A DNA stretch of 21,983 nucleotides from an uncultured Lachnospiraceae bacterium (GCA_947625995.1 CANQQN010000005.1:1-21983), one strand, 5' to 3'; positions 6,980 to 16,251 are shown, counted from the first letter of the stretch. Translations and numbers: made by a program. Notes: generated by a model from the sequence alone, not told the origin.

Positions 6980-7005
6980 TTTTTTCACCTGTCTCTGTAC
7001 AGAAA

Positions 7006-7149
7006 TTACTTTCTTCCTTTGCCTTCCTTCATCATTTCCTTCATGATGTCGGTCATATCCGTCAGATCCTGCCTGTTTACCGCATCTTCCAGATTTTCAA
7101 TTTCGGGACTGGGCTGATACTTTTTTAATTCCTCGTCAAAGTCGATCAT
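7006..7149 (-). CDS. Small acidic hypothetical protein
   Basis: This 47-residue frame starts MIDFDEELKKYQPSPEIENL and ends KEMMKEGKGRK. It is hydrophilic, acidic in its first two thirds and basic at the end, with no signal peptide, cysteines or membrane segment. It fills the gap between valS (27 bases) and the TPR protein gene (26 bases) in the same direction, and GGAGGA lies upstream, though at the long distance of 11 bases. Codon use is like its neighbours. I do not recognise the family. The tight spacing makes it likely to be a real translated gene of the operon. Confidence 0.72.
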   Translation of the reverse strand: MIDFDEELKKYQPSPEIENLEDAVNRQDLTDMTDIMKEMMKEGKGRK

Positions 7150-7176
7150 GATAACCTGATTCCTCCATTCCGCTGT

Positions 7177-9822
7177 TTACAGCTGCACAAGCCGCTCCTC
7201 CACCTGTGTCAGCATATTGGTATACTTGGCAAGCTTTGCTTTTTCTTCGGCCACCTTGCTCTCCGGCGCCTTTGACAAAAACCGCTGGTTTTCCAACATG
7301 CCTTTGGCCCGGGCGATTTCCTTGTTCAGGCGCTCCTTTTCCTTGTTCAGGCGCTCCCGTTCCTTTTCCACGTCCACCAGATCTTCAAAAGGAATGTATA
7401 CGGTGGCATGAGGGAGCACAACGGACACCGCGGAATCCGCGATCCCGTCCTTGTCCTGCTGCACGTGAATGCTGCTGGCGCCGATGAACGCGCTGTAATC
7501 TGCTTTCTGTATTTGGTACCATTCCGCGTATTTTTTATCTGCACAAACAACAAAGAACTGTGCCTTCTTGCTGTTTGGAACATTCATTTCCGCCCGGAGA
7601 TTCCGGACGCCTTTTGTAATATCCTTCACCGCCTCAATCATGGCCTCGTCCTCCGGTGAAGAAAGGGCGGCGTCATATTCCGGCCAGCTTGAGATCATAA
7701 TGGATTCTTCTTCGCTCTGGATGGTGCAGAAGATCTCTTCCGTAATAAACGGCATAAAGGGATGCAGAAGCTTCAGCGCGCCAATCAGCACGTTCTGCAG
7801 CGTCCACAGCGCCGCGTCCGCTTCTTTCGGCGCCTCCTCCTTTTTATAAAGCCGCGCCTTGGAGATCTCGATATACCAGTCGCAGAATTCCTCCCAGATG
7901 AACTCCGTCACCTTGTCCGCCGCAATCCCTAACTCGTACTTGTCCATGTTCTCCGTCACATCCTTCACAAGGGTGTTGAACTTTGACAGGATCCAGCGGT
8001 CTGCGGGGGTAAACAGCGCCTCCTTTGGCTTCTCGATCTTCGTATCATTCAAATACATCATAATAAAACGGGACGCGTTCCAGATCTTGTTGGCAAAATT
8101 CCTGCTGGATTCCACCCGCTCCCAGTAAAAACGCATATCGTTACCGGGGGCGTTGCCGGTGATCAAAGTCAGCCGCAGGGCGTCGGCCCCGTACTTGTCA
8201 ATAACCTCCAGCGGATCAATGCCGTTGCCAAGAGATTTGCTCATCTTGCGGCCTTGGGCATCCCGCACCAGCCCGTGGAACAGCACCGTGTGAAAGGGCA
8301 GTTTTCCGGTATGCTCAAGGCCGGAAAATACCATGCGGATCACCCAGAAGAAAATAATGTCGTAGCCGGTCACAAGCACGTCCGTGGGATAGAAATAGTC
8401 CAGATCCTCCGTCTTTTTGGGCCAGCCCAACGTGGAAAAAGGCCACAGGGCAGAGGAAAACCAAGTGTCAAGGGTATCTTCATCCTGCTTGATATGGGTG
8501 CTTCCACATTTGGGACATGCCGCAGGTTCATGTTTGTCAACGATGATCTCTCCGCAGTCCTGACAGTAATAGGCCGGGATCCGGTGTCCCCACCAAAGTT
8601 GTCTGGAAATACACCAGTCGCGGATATTGTCCAACCAGTTAAAATAGATCTTATTCATTCTGGGAGGAACCAGCTTCAGTTCCCCGCTCTTTACCGCCTC
8701 TATGGCAGGCTTTGCCAGTTCTTTCATAGCCACGAACCACTGGGGCTTGATGAGCGGCTCGATCACCGTCTTACAGCGGTCATGGGTGCCGACGCTGTGC
8801 ACCAGTTCCTCGATCTCTCCAAGAAGTCCAAGGGCGTCCAGATCCTTCACGATCTCTTTTCGGGCCTCATAACGGTCCATGCCCGCATACTTGCCGCCGA
8901 TAGCCGCAATGGTGCCGTCGTCGTTCATCATATTGATTTCTTCCAGATTGTGGCGCTTTCCAACCTCGTAATCGTTGGGGTCGTGGGCGGGGGTGATCTT
9001 CACCACGCCGGTTCCCTTTGTCATATCCGCGTGCTCATCCGCGATGATCGGAATCTGACGGCCTGTGAGAGGAAGCTCCACCATCTTGCCGATCAGGTCT
9101 TTGTAACGGTCATCCTCCGCGTTCACCGCCACCGCTGTATCACCCAGCATGGTCTCCGGACGGGTGGTGGCGATCTCCAGATATTTGCCTTCCATGCCCA
9201 CCACCGGATACTTGATATGCCAGAAATGGCCCTTCATGTCCACATGCTCCACTTCCGCGTCGCTGATGGAGGTCTGGCACACCGGACACCAATTGATCAG
9301 GCGGGAGCCTTTATAGATCAGTTTCTTTTTATATAATTTGATAAATACATCCGTCACGGCCTCGGAACAGCCCTCGTCCATGGTAAACCGCTCCCGCTGC
9401 CAGTCGGCGGAAGAGCCCATCTTCTTCAACTGGGAGATGATGCGGCCGCCGTACTCATCCTTCCATTCCCACGCCCGCTTCAAGAACCCTTCGCGGCCAA
9501 GATCCTCCTTCTCGATCCCCTGTTCCTTCAGCGTCTCGATGATCTTCACCTCTGTGGCGATGCTGGCGTGATCCGTTCCCGGCTGCCAGAGGGCGTTGTA
9601 GCCCTGCATCCGCTTGTAGCGGATGAGAATGTCCTGCATGGTGTTGTCCAGCGCGTGTCCCATATGAAGCTGCCCGGTAATGTTTGGAGGGGGCATTACG
9701 ATAGTAAAGGGTTTTTTGCTCCTGTCCGGCTCCGCATGGAAATAGCCGTTGTCCTCCCATTTTTTGTATAACCGGTCCTCCAGTCCGGCAGGATCGTAAG
9801 TTTTTGCCAGTTCCTTATGCAT
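7177..9822 (-). CDS. valS: Valyl-tRNA synthetase
   Basis: The product is 881 residues, the usual ValS length. The class I signature HMGH is at 53-56 and KMSKS at 526-530. Between them lies the CP1 editing domain with TRPETMLGDTAVAVN at about 220-234, and a zinc-type knuckle YCQDCGE/CPKCGS at about 419-441. The C-terminus is a charged coiled coil (EKERERLNKEKERLNKEIAR), typical of ValS. It charges tRNA-Val and clears mischarged threonine. The ATG at 9822 has AAAGGA upstream; an earlier in-frame start inside engB would add 25 residues that do not fit the family. Only 37 bases separate it from engB, so there is no room for a T-box leader and it must be co-transcribed. Confidence 0.98.
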   Translation of the reverse strand: MHKELAKTYDPAGLEDRLYKKWEDNGYFHAEPDRSKKPFTIVMPPPNITGQLHMGHALDNTMQDILIRYKRMQGYNALWQPGTDHASIATEVKIIETLKEQGIEKEDLGREGFLKRAWEWKDEYGGRIISQLKKMGSSADWQRERFTMDEGCSEAVTDVFIKLYKKKLIYKGSRLINWCPVCQTSISDAEVEHVDMKGHFWHIKYPVVGMEGKYLEIATTRPETMLGDTAVAVNAEDDRYKDLIGKMVELPLTGRQIPIIADEHADMTKGTGVVKITPAHDPNDYEVGKRHNLEEINMMNDDGTIAAIGGKYAGMDRYEARKEIVKDLDALGLLGEIEELVHSVGTHDRCKTVIEPLIKPQWFVAMKELAKPAIEAVKSGELKLVPPRMNKIYFNWLDNIRDWCISRQLWWGHRIPAYYCQDCGEIIVDKHEPAACPKCGSTHIKQDEDTLDTWFSSALWPFSTLGWPKKTEDLDYFYPTDVLVTGYDIIFFWVIRMVFSGLEHTGKLPFHTVLFHGLVRDAQGRKMSKSLGNGIDPLEVIDKYGADALRLTLITGNAPGNDMRFYWERVESSRNFANKIWNASRFIMMYLNDTKIEKPKEALFTPADRWILSKFNTLVKDVTENMDKYELGIAADKVTEFIWEEFCDWYIEISKARLYKKEEAPKEADAALWTLQNVLIGALKLLHPFMPFITEEIFCTIQSEEESIMISSWPEYDAALSSPEDEAMIEAVKDITKGVRNLRAEMNVPNSKKAQFFVVCADKKYAEWYQIQKADYSAFIGASSIHVQQDKDGIADSAVSVVLPHATVYIPFEDLVDVEKERERLNKEKERLNKEIARAKGMLENQRFLSKAPESKVAEEKAKLAKYTNMLTQVEERLVQL

Positions 9823-9859
9823 TATCTGTTTTCCTTTCTGTTTTGTAGCGATCACATGA

Positions 9860-10462
9860 TCATGAAGGCTCTCCGGTGCCTTTGACCTTGGTATCAATAT
9901 ACTGCAGGATCTCTTCCCTGCCCTGCTTTGTCACGGCAGAAAAGGGAAATATTTTCGTTCCCTGTTTTGCGCGAATGCCGTCCCGCACCATTTTCAGGTG
10001 CTTCTGCACCTGACTGCGGTTGATCTTATCCAGCTTTGTGGCGACGATCACCGGCTCATATCCCCGGTCCAAGATCCACGCATACATATTTTTATCATTT
10101 GCCGAGGGCTCATGCCGGATGTCGATCAGAAGAAACACCGTCCGCAGCTGCTTTGAGGTGTTCAGATACCGTTCCACCATCCGGCCCCATTTTTCTTTTG
10201 CTTCCAAAGATACCTTTGCGTAGCCGTACCCCGGCAGGTCCACAAAATACAATTCTTTGTTGATATTATAAAAATTGATGGTCTGGGTCTTTCCCGGCTG
10301 CGCGGATGTCCGCGCCAGCGCCTTCCGGTTCAGCAGGCCATTGATGAGAGAAGACTTTCCCACATTGGACTTGCCTGCAAAGGCAACCTCCGGCAGCCCG
10401 TTTTTCGGTAATGTGCTGGTAATGCCGCAGACCGTCTCTAACTCTGCACTTTTAATAACCAT
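9860..10462 (-). CDS. engB: Ribosome biogenesis GTPase YsxC/EngB
   Basis: The product is 200 residues of the TrmE-Era-EngA-EngB GTPase group. G1 is GKSNVGKSS at about 30-38, G2 lies in the SAQPGKTQTINFY segment, G3 is DLPGYG at 75-80, and G4 is TKLDK at about 142-146. The length and the G2 segment are typical of EngB (YsxC in B. subtilis, YihA in E. coli), which acts in late assembly of the 50S ribosomal subunit. The ATG at 10462 has GGAG eight bases upstream. The lon-engB order is conserved in many Firmicutes, and the gene is followed closely by valS. Confidence 0.97.
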   Translation of the reverse strand: MVIKSAELETVCGITSTLPKNGLPEVAFAGKSNVGKSSLINGLLNRKALARTSAQPGKTQTINFYNINKELYFVDLPGYGYAKVSLEAKEKWGRMVERYLNTSKQLRTVFLLIDIRHEPSANDKNMYAWILDRGYEPVIVATKLDKINRSQVQKHLKMVRDGIRAKQGTKIFPFSAVTKQGREEILQYIDTKVKGTGEPS

Positions 10463-10497
10463 CTGTCTTCTCCGCTTCTATCGTTTCTTTGTCTTAT

Positions 10498-10521
10498 GGT
10501 CCGCAGGCAAACCCTGTGGCC
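10498..10521 (-). promoter_or_regulatory. Imperfect hairpin between lon and engB
   Basis: On the minus strand GGCCACAGG and CCTGCGGACC pair with one bulge and one mismatch around a GTTTG loop. It is in the 73-base gap between lon and engB and has no T-run behind it, so it is not a rho-independent terminator. It could be an mRNA processing or stability element; that is a guess. Confidence 0.35.
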
Positions 10522-10535
10522 TATTGACTCCGACG

Positions 10536-12866
10536 TTACGCAAACGCCTTGGCCGTCACTTCATCCATGGAGGTCACATAGACAAATTCCATGCCTTCGG
10601 TGATCTCCGGCTCAAATTCATCCACATCCCTGCGGTTGGCTTCGGGCACGATCACCGTCCTGATCCCCGCGTTTTTGGCCGCAAGGGTTTTTTCCTTCAG
10701 GCCGCCGATGGGAAGCACCCTGCCCCTGAGCGTGATCTCCCCGGTCATGGCCACGTCACAGCGCACCGGCGTGCCGGTGACCGCAGACAAAATCGCTGTA
10801 GCCATGGTGATGCCCGCCGAAGGGCCGTCCTTCGGTACCGCTCCCTCGGGAATGTGGATATGGATATCGTGGTTCTGGAAATAATCGTCGGGAATGGCAT
10901 ACCGGCCGCTGACAGAGCGGATGTAGCTGATCCCCGCCTGCGCGGATTCCTTCATCACATCCCCCAACTGCCCTGTTAAAGAGATTTCCCCTTTTCCGGG
11001 CATCACGTTGACCTCGATCTGCAGCGTCTCGCCGCCTACGCTGGTCCACGCCAAGCCCCGGACAATGCCCACGTCATTCTTTTTATTTGCCATATCTGTA
11101 AAATACAGCGGCTTTCCAAGATACTCCGAAAGATTCTTTTTGGTGACCGTGACCTTCTCCGTCTTTCCCTCCAGAAGCTCCATGGCGGCTTTCCTGCAGA
11201 TCTCGCCGATCTTGCGCTCAAGCTCCCGGACGCCGGCCTCCCTTGTATAGGACTGAATGATCTCCTTCAGCGCAGCCTCATGGATGGAAAGCTGTTTCTT
11301 CAGAAGCCCGTTCTTCTTGATCTGCTTGGATACCAGATATTTCTTCCCGATCTGCAGCTTCTCATTTGCGGTATAGCTGTTGAGTTCAATGATCTCCATA
11401 CGGTCAAGCAGCGGTTTGGGAATGGGCTGGGTGGAGTTCGCCGTGGCGATGAACAATACCTCCGACAGATCCAGCGGCATCTCAATGTAATGATCCCTGA
11501 ATTTGCTGTTCTGCTCTCCGTCCAGTACTTCCAAAAGAGCCGAAGCGGTGTCTCCCCTGTAATCGTTGCTGACTTTGTCGATCTCATCCAGAAGCATCAG
11601 CGGATTTTTCACCCCCGCCTGCCGGATGCCTGCGGCGATCCTGCCGGGCATGGCTCCGATGTAGGTTCTTCTGTGACCGCGGATCTCCGCTTCGTCCCGG
11701 ACGCCGCCCAGACAGATACGGACATATTTTTTGTCCAGCGCCCTTGCCACCGATCTGGCAATGGAGGTTTTCCCCGTACCGGGAGGCCCCACCAGACAGA
11801 TGATGGGGGCATCCGCGCTTCCCGCGCCCTGACTGACCAGCAGTGTACGCACCGCCAGAAATTCCAGAACGCGTTTCTTTACTTTTTCAAGGCCGTAATG
11901 ATCCTCATCAAGGATCTTTCTGGCATTCTGTATATCGTCGTTGTCCTGAGATTTTTTGTCCCATGGCATCTCAAGAAGGGTTTCGATATATTCCCGCAGC
12001 ATGGCGCCTTCCGCGGAAGCGGGGCCGGCCGCCTGAAACTTGCCGATCTCCTTCAGGATATGCGCCTTCACCGGCTCACCGGCGGTAAGCTTTTTGACTT
12101 CCTCCGCGAAAGCCGCCGCATCCTTGGGGGAAAACTCGGTTTCCTCCAATTCTTCTTGGATCAGCTTCTGCTGTTCCTTTAATATAAATTCCTTCTGCCG
12201 TCTGTCAACCCGCTGCTGTACCTTTTCCTGCAGATCCTTCTGAATGCCCAGCACCTCGATCTCATTCTGCAGATACGCCACCAGAACCTCGTACTGCTCC
12301 TCCAGACTTGCCGCTTCCAGATATTTCTGCCTTTCCCGGTAATCCACGGGAAAATGGACAGCCAGCTGCTCCATGTAATCTCCCAGCGTCTGCTGACTCT
12401 CTAAGTGAACCGCCAGTTCCTTCCCACGCTTGGGATCAAAATGTGCATATCTCAAAAACAAGGTATGGAGCTGTCTCCTCATGGCCTGATGAACCGTATC
12501 CTCCGGCTCTTCCATAAGGCGGTTCATGGGAAAAACCTCCCCCACAAGATATCCCGGCGTATCATCCAGACTTTGCAGCCGGGCGCGCTCAATCCCTTCC
12601 GCCAGCACCCGCACCACCTTGTTTGGAAGCTTCAGCACCTGCTTGATCCTACAGACAGTGCCGACCTGATACAAATCTTCCACACCCGGTTCCATGACCT
12701 GCATATCCTTCTGGGCCACTGCAAACAACATCTGATCCTTGATCATGGCCCGCTCTACCGCCCGGATGGATTGCTTTCTGCTTACGTCAAAATGTACGGC
12801 CATATGCGGTACGATGGTCATGCCCCGCAAAGCTACCAGAGGCAGCTTTTTCATTAGTCCTTCCAT
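10536..12866 (-). CDS. lon: ATP-dependent protease Lon (LonA)
   Basis: The product is 776 residues (B. subtilis LonA 774). The N-terminal LON substrate-binding domain begins KKLPLVALRGMTIVPHM. A coiled-coil segment (about 210-245) precedes the AAA+ module with Walker A GPPGTGKT (Lys366) and Walker B LLDEID. The C-terminal protease domain has the Ser-Lys dyad in PKDGPSAG (Ser683) and LPIGGLKEK (Lys726). It degrades misfolded and regulatory proteins in the cytosol. The start is unsure: in-frame GTG 12881, ATG 12866 and ATG 12854 all have imperfect Shine-Dalgarno spacing. The clpX stop lies just upstream, so translational coupling may matter. Confidence 0.97.
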   Translation of the reverse strand: MEGLMKKLPLVALRGMTIVPHMAVHFDVSRKQSIRAVERAMIKDQMLFAVAQKDMQVMEPGVEDLYQVGTVCRIKQVLKLPNKVVRVLAEGIERARLQSLDDTPGYLVGEVFPMNRLMEEPEDTVHQAMRRQLHTLFLRYAHFDPKRGKELAVHLESQQTLGDYMEQLAVHFPVDYRERQKYLEAASLEEQYEVLVAYLQNEIEVLGIQKDLQEKVQQRVDRRQKEFILKEQQKLIQEELEETEFSPKDAAAFAEEVKKLTAGEPVKAHILKEIGKFQAAGPASAEGAMLREYIETLLEMPWDKKSQDNDDIQNARKILDEDHYGLEKVKKRVLEFLAVRTLLVSQGAGSADAPIICLVGPPGTGKTSIARSVARALDKKYVRICLGGVRDEAEIRGHRRTYIGAMPGRIAAGIRQAGVKNPLMLLDEIDKVSNDYRGDTASALLEVLDGEQNSKFRDHYIEMPLDLSEVLFIATANSTQPIPKPLLDRMEIIELNSYTANEKLQIGKKYLVSKQIKKNGLLKKQLSIHEAALKEIIQSYTREAGVRELERKIGEICRKAAMELLEGKTEKVTVTKKNLSEYLGKPLYFTDMANKKNDVGIVRGLAWTSVGGETLQIEVNVMPGKGEISLTGQLGDVMKESAQAGISYIRSVSGRYAIPDDYFQNHDIHIHIPEGAVPKDGPSAGITMATAILSAVTGTPVRCDVAMTGEITLRGRVLPIGGLKEKTLAAKNAGIRTVIVPEANRRDVDEFEPEITEGMEFVYVTSMDEVTAKAFA

Positions 12867-12892
12867 GTAATCTTTTGTCACTCCTTGCAGTC

Positions 12893-14191
12893 TCAGGCAA
12901 TTTCATCTGCATTTTCCCGCTCGCTTTTGCGTCTGCGGGAATTCCTTGCAGGCTTGGGCGTCACTTCCCGTCTTGTGATCCGGGGACCTTCTTTGCCTTC
13001 CACCATATCCTTTGTCACCACACAGCTTTCGATGGTCTCATCGGAAGGAATGGTATACATCAGATCCATCATGGTCTTTTCCATAATGGACCGCAAACCT
13101 CTTGCGCCTGTCTTTCTCTGGATGGTCTTGTCCGCAATGGCCTCCACCGCGTCATCCTCGAAGGACAGCTTTACATGATCCAGTTCAAACAGCTTCTGAT
13201 ACTGTTTGATGATCGAATTTTTCGGCTCTGTGAGAATGCGGATCAACGTGGCCTTATCAAGCTGGTCAAGGGCCACATTGATGGGCACACGGCCGATAAA
13301 TTCAGGGATCAGTCCAAATTTGATAAAATCTTCGGGAAGCACCTGTTGGTACAGTTCCCCAATATTGCGGTTTTTGCGGTCTCCCAGTTCCGCGCCGAAG
13401 CCAATAGCCTTCTGGTCCAGCCGGGCGTCGATGATGGCGTCCAGACCTTCAAAAGCGCCGCCGCAGATAAACAGGATATTCGTAGTATCAATCTGCAGAA
13501 GCTCCTGATGAGGATGCTTTCTGCCGCCCTGAGGAGGCACGCTGGCAACAGTGCCCTCCAAAATCTTCAAGAGCGCCTGCTGCACGCCCTCGCCTGAGAC
13601 GTCGCGGGTAATGGAAGCGTTCTCGGATTTCCTTGTGATCTTATCGATCTCATCCACATAGATAATGCCGTACTCCGCCCGCTGGATGTCATAATCCGCG
13701 GCCTGAATAATCTTCAGCAGAATATTTTCCACATCCTCGCCTACGTAACCGGCTTCCGTCAGGGAAGTGGCGTCCGCAATGGCAAACGGCACGTTGAGCA
13801 GCTTGGCCAGCGTTTGGGCAAGATAGGTCTTGCCGCTGCCGGTAGGCCCAAGCATCAGGATATTGCTTTTCTGAAGCTCCACGCCCAGATCTCTTCCTGC
13901 CAGAATCCTTTTGTAATGATTGTACACAGAGACTGCCAATACCTTCTTCGCTTCCTCCTGCCCGATCACATAATCGTCCAGAAACTCCTTGATCTCCTCC
14001 GGTTTCAGCAGGTTGATCTCTCCGGTATCCTGCAGATCGTCAAATTCTTCCTCCAGTATCTCCGCACAGATGTCAATACACTCATCGCAGATATAAACGC
14101 CCTTGGGGCCTGCGATCAGCTTTCGGACCTGATCCTGTGTCTTATTACAAAATGAACAGTGAATGATCTCCTGATTATTTTTTCCCGCCAT
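12893..14191 (-). CDS. clpX: ATP-dependent Clp protease ATP-binding subunit ClpX
   Basis: The product is 432 residues. The N-terminal zinc-binding domain has cysteines at 12, 15, 35 and 38. The AAA+ domain has Walker A GPTGSGKT (Lys121), Walker B YVDEIDK, the ClpX segment KHPHQELLQIDTTNILFICG and an IGFG loop that docks onto ClpP. ClpX unfolds proteins and feeds them to ClpP. The ATG at 14191 is chosen because GAGG lies five bases before it and it gives the standard MxGKNN-like N-terminus; an ATG 32 codons upstream would add an unlikely extension. It lies 122 bases after clpP, with paired hairpins in the gap. Confidence 0.98.
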   Translation of the reverse strand: MAGKNNQEIIHCSFCNKTQDQVRKLIAGPKGVYICDECIDICAEILEEEFDDLQDTGEINLLKPEEIKEFLDDYVIGQEEAKKVLAVSVYNHYKRILAGRDLGVELQKSNILMLGPTGSGKTYLAQTLAKLLNVPFAIADATSLTEAGYVGEDVENILLKIIQAADYDIQRAEYGIIYVDEIDKITRKSENASITRDVSGEGVQQALLKILEGTVASVPPQGGRKHPHQELLQIDTTNILFICGGAFEGLDAIIDARLDQKAIGFGAELGDRKNRNIGELYQQVLPEDFIKFGLIPEFIGRVPINVALDQLDKATLIRILTEPKNSIIKQYQKLFELDHVKLSFEDDAVEAIADKTIQRKTGARGLRSIMEKTMMDLMYTIPSDETIESCVVTKDMVEGKEGPRITRREVTPKPARNSRRRKSERENADEIA

Positions 14192-14215
14192 GACTACCTC
14201 TTTCCTGATATACTC

Positions 14216-14287
14216 CTGTCTATTATCTTTCGTATCTGCAACGCTTTCACAAAGCTTTGAAAGAGGGTATTGCAACCGACCTGTCAT
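14216..14287 (-). promoter_or_regulatory. Overlapping hairpins in the clpP-clpX gap
   Basis: The main element lies in the clpP-clpX spacer between about 14258 and 14310. On the minus strand AAAGAGGG and TTGCAA pair with TTGCAA and CCCTCTTT: 8 bp, a 2x2 internal loop, 6 bp, and a 19-base loop. Just downstream CTTTCA pairs with TGAAAG over an 8-base loop (14242-14261), and its first arm reuses the last bases of the main stem. The two folds therefore exclude each other in part. GCGTTGCA occurs twice around them. The T-run behind the main stem is too weak for a standard terminator. Confidence 0.5.
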
Positions 14288-14313
14288 TCATCTATTGCAA
14301 CGCCCTCTTTATA

Positions 14314-14895
14314 TTATCTGCCTGTAATCACCTTGTCGATCAATCCATACGCCGCAGCCGCTTTCGCGCTCATATAATTGTCTCTCTCGGTATCCACTTC
14401 TATGACTTCGATCGGCTGCCCGGTATTCTCAGCCAGTATCCGGTTTAATTTTTTCTTCGTCTCGCTGATGTGATCCGCAACGATCTTAATGTCCGTGGCC
14501 TGTCCCTGCGCACCGCCGGAAGGCTGGTGGATCATTACCTCCGCATTGGGGAGAGCAAACCGCTTGCCCTTGGCACCCCCCGCAAGCAGGAACGCGCCCA
14601 TGCTGGCAGCCATTCCCACGCAGATGGTGGAAACGTCGCATTTGATATATTGCATGGTATCATAGATCGCCATGCCTGCCGTTACGGAACCGCCGGGGCT
14701 GTTAATGTACAGGTGGATATCCTTGCCCGGATCCTCTGCTTCCAGAAACAAAAGCTGGGCGACGATCAGGCTGGCAGACACATCGTCCACCTGTTCCCCC
14801 AAAAAGATGATCCTGTCTTTTAACAGACGGGAATAAATATCGTAGGAGCGTTCTCCTCTGCTGGTCTGCTCAATCACAACAGGTACCAAACTCAT
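14314..14895 (-). CDS. clpP: ATP-dependent Clp protease proteolytic subunit ClpP
   Basis: The product is 193 residues starting MSLVPVVIEQT. The catalytic triad is complete and at the same positions as in B. subtilis ClpP: Ser98 in GMAASMGA, His123 in MIHQPSGG and Asp172 in TERDNYMSA. The motif INSPGGSVTAGMAIYDTM is also present. ClpP forms the 14-subunit serine protease barrel that works with ClpX. AGGAGG seven bases before the ATG at 14895 fixes the start; an ATG six codons upstream is out of context. It follows tig after 25 bases, giving the common order tig-clpP-clpX-lon. Confidence 0.98.
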   Translation of the reverse strand: MSLVPVVIEQTSRGERSYDIYSRLLKDRIIFLGEQVDDVSASLIVAQLLFLEAEDPGKDIHLYINSPGGSVTAGMAIYDTMQYIKCDVSTICVGMAASMGAFLLAGGAKGKRFALPNAEVMIHQPSGGAQGQATDIKIVADHISETKKKLNRILAENTGQPIEVIEVDTERDNYMSAKAAAAYGLIDKVITGR

Positions 14896-14920
14896 AGCAA
14901 TACCTCCTTGCAAATTTCCA

Positions 14921-16210
14921 TTATTTTACTTCCACTGCCGCGTCCGTCACAAAGGTCACTGCCTCCTGTACGGCAATGTCTCTCTTCATCTGCTTTTTCT
15001 CCACGTCGCCCATGACTTCTTTCAGCTTTTCGGGCTCCATCTGATACATGCCGGCCATCTTTTCGATCTCGGCATCCAGCTTCTCATCGGAGATCTGAAT
15101 CTTTTCAGCGTCAACAACCGCTTCCAGAACAAGACGGCTCTGGATCCGCTTCAACGCCTGAGGCTCCATCTGCTCCTTCAGCTTGTCCGGGGTCAGACCG
15201 GTCAACTGCATGTACTGCTCCACGGAAAGGCCTTGCTGCTGCAGACGGGAAACAAACTCATCCGTCATCTGCCGTACCTGCGTGTCGATCATGGGCTGCG
15301 GGATCTCCATCTGCGCATTCTCAACGATCTTTTCGATTACGGCGTCTTCCTTCTGGGTCAGCGCCTGCTTTTCTTTTCTCTCTGTGATCTGCTTTTTGAT
15401 ATCCTCTTTGTACTCTGCCAGCGTTTCAAATTCTGATACCTCCTGAGCGAACTCATCGTCCACATCAGGAAGCTCTTTTACTTTGATCTCCTTCACCGTC
15501 ACCTTGAACATAGCAGGCTTTCCGGCCAGTTCTTTTGCTTGATATTCCTCGGGGAATGTCACATTGACTTCCTTTTCCTCGCCGATGGCTGTGCCGATCA
15601 GCTGCTCCTCAAAGGTGTCGATGAAAGAATGGGAGCCGATGGTCAGGGGATAATCCGTTCCCTTGCCGCCCTCAAAAGGCTTGCCTTCCACAAAGCCCTC
15701 AAAGTCAATGGTAGTGATATCGCCGTCCTGCACAGCCCGATCCTCAACGGGGATCATCCGGGACTGGGCTTCCCTCTCCTTGGCGATCTCGGCGTCGATT
15801 TCCTCATCGGTCACCTGAATGTCCGCCTTGGCCACTTCAATCCCTTTGTACTGTCCCAGCGTCACCTCCGGCTTGATCGCCACCTCCGCTGTGAAAATAA
15901 ACGGCTTGCCCTTTTCCATCTGCGTCACGTCGATCTTAGGCTGGCTTACGATCTCCAGATCGCACTCGTCCAGCGCTTTTTCATAGGCGTCGGGGATCAG
16001 CAGATTGACGGCATCCTCATAGAAAAGCTGGGGACCGTACATCCTCTCCGCCATCTGTCTTGTCACTTTTCCTTTGCGGAATCCCGGAATACTGATTTTA
16101 TTTTTACTTCTCTGGAAAGCTTTTTCCATTGCCTGATCAAATTCCTCTGCAGTTGCTTCGATGGTCAGTTTGGCCATACTCTTTTCCAATTTTTCCACTT
16201 GTAAACTCAT
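14921..16210 (-). CDS. tig: Trigger factor (ribosome-associated chaperone and prolyl isomerase)
   Basis: The product is 429 residues, normal for trigger factor. The N-terminal ribosome-binding domain carries the signature GFRKGK at 43-48 (contact with ribosomal protein uL23). The FKBP-type prolyl isomerase domain is at about 150-245 (DGDITTIDFEGFVEGKPFEGG). The long helical C-terminal chaperone domain follows, rich in Glu, Lys, Gln and Met. It meets nascent chains at the ribosome exit. AAGGAGGA before the ATG is nearly ideal. It is the first gene of the long minus-strand run, with an extended -10 promoter about 90 bases upstream. Confidence 0.98.
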   Translation of the reverse strand: MSLQVEKLEKSMAKLTIEATAEEFDQAMEKAFQRSKNKISIPGFRKGKVTRQMAERMYGPQLFYEDAVNLLIPDAYEKALDECDLEIVSQPKIDVTQMEKGKPFIFTAEVAIKPEVTLGQYKGIEVAKADIQVTDEEIDAEIAKEREAQSRMIPVEDRAVQDGDITTIDFEGFVEGKPFEGGKGTDYPLTIGSHSFIDTFEEQLIGTAIGEEKEVNVTFPEEYQAKELAGKPAMFKVTVKEIKVKELPDVDDEFAQEVSEFETLAEYKEDIKKQITERKEKQALTQKEDAVIEKIVENAQMEIPQPMIDTQVRQMTDEFVSRLQQQGLSVEQYMQLTGLTPDKLKEQMEPQALKRIQSRLVLEAVVDAEKIQISDEKLDAEIEKMAGMYQMEPEKLKEVMGDVEKKQMKRDIAVQEAVTFVTDAAVEVK

Positions 16211-16231
16211 TCAAAAATCCTCCTTAATTGG

Positions 16232-16251
16232 GTGGGAAACCCGAAACCCAC
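16232..16251 (-). promoter_or_regulatory. Small hairpin in the tig leader
   Basis: GTGGG and CCCAC form a 5-bp stem around a 10-base loop holding a tandem GAAACCC-like repeat, seven bases upstream of the tig Shine-Dalgarno. It lies within the roughly 84-base predicted leader. It could influence translation or stability; it does not resemble a riboswitch I know. Confidence 0.35.

Noticed and set aside
8254..9336. Long plus-strand open frame of 360 codons
   Set aside because: It lies wholly opposite valS, whose motifs are all intact. The product is rich in His, Leu and Arg with no recognisable domain; it is a mirror frame of a real gene.
9823..9859. T-box leader before valS
   Set aside because: Only 37 bases separate engB and valS, far too few for a T-box element.
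11280..12182. Plus-strand open frame of 300 codons
   Set aside because: Antisense to the AAA+ part of lon; no domain and no ribosome binding site.
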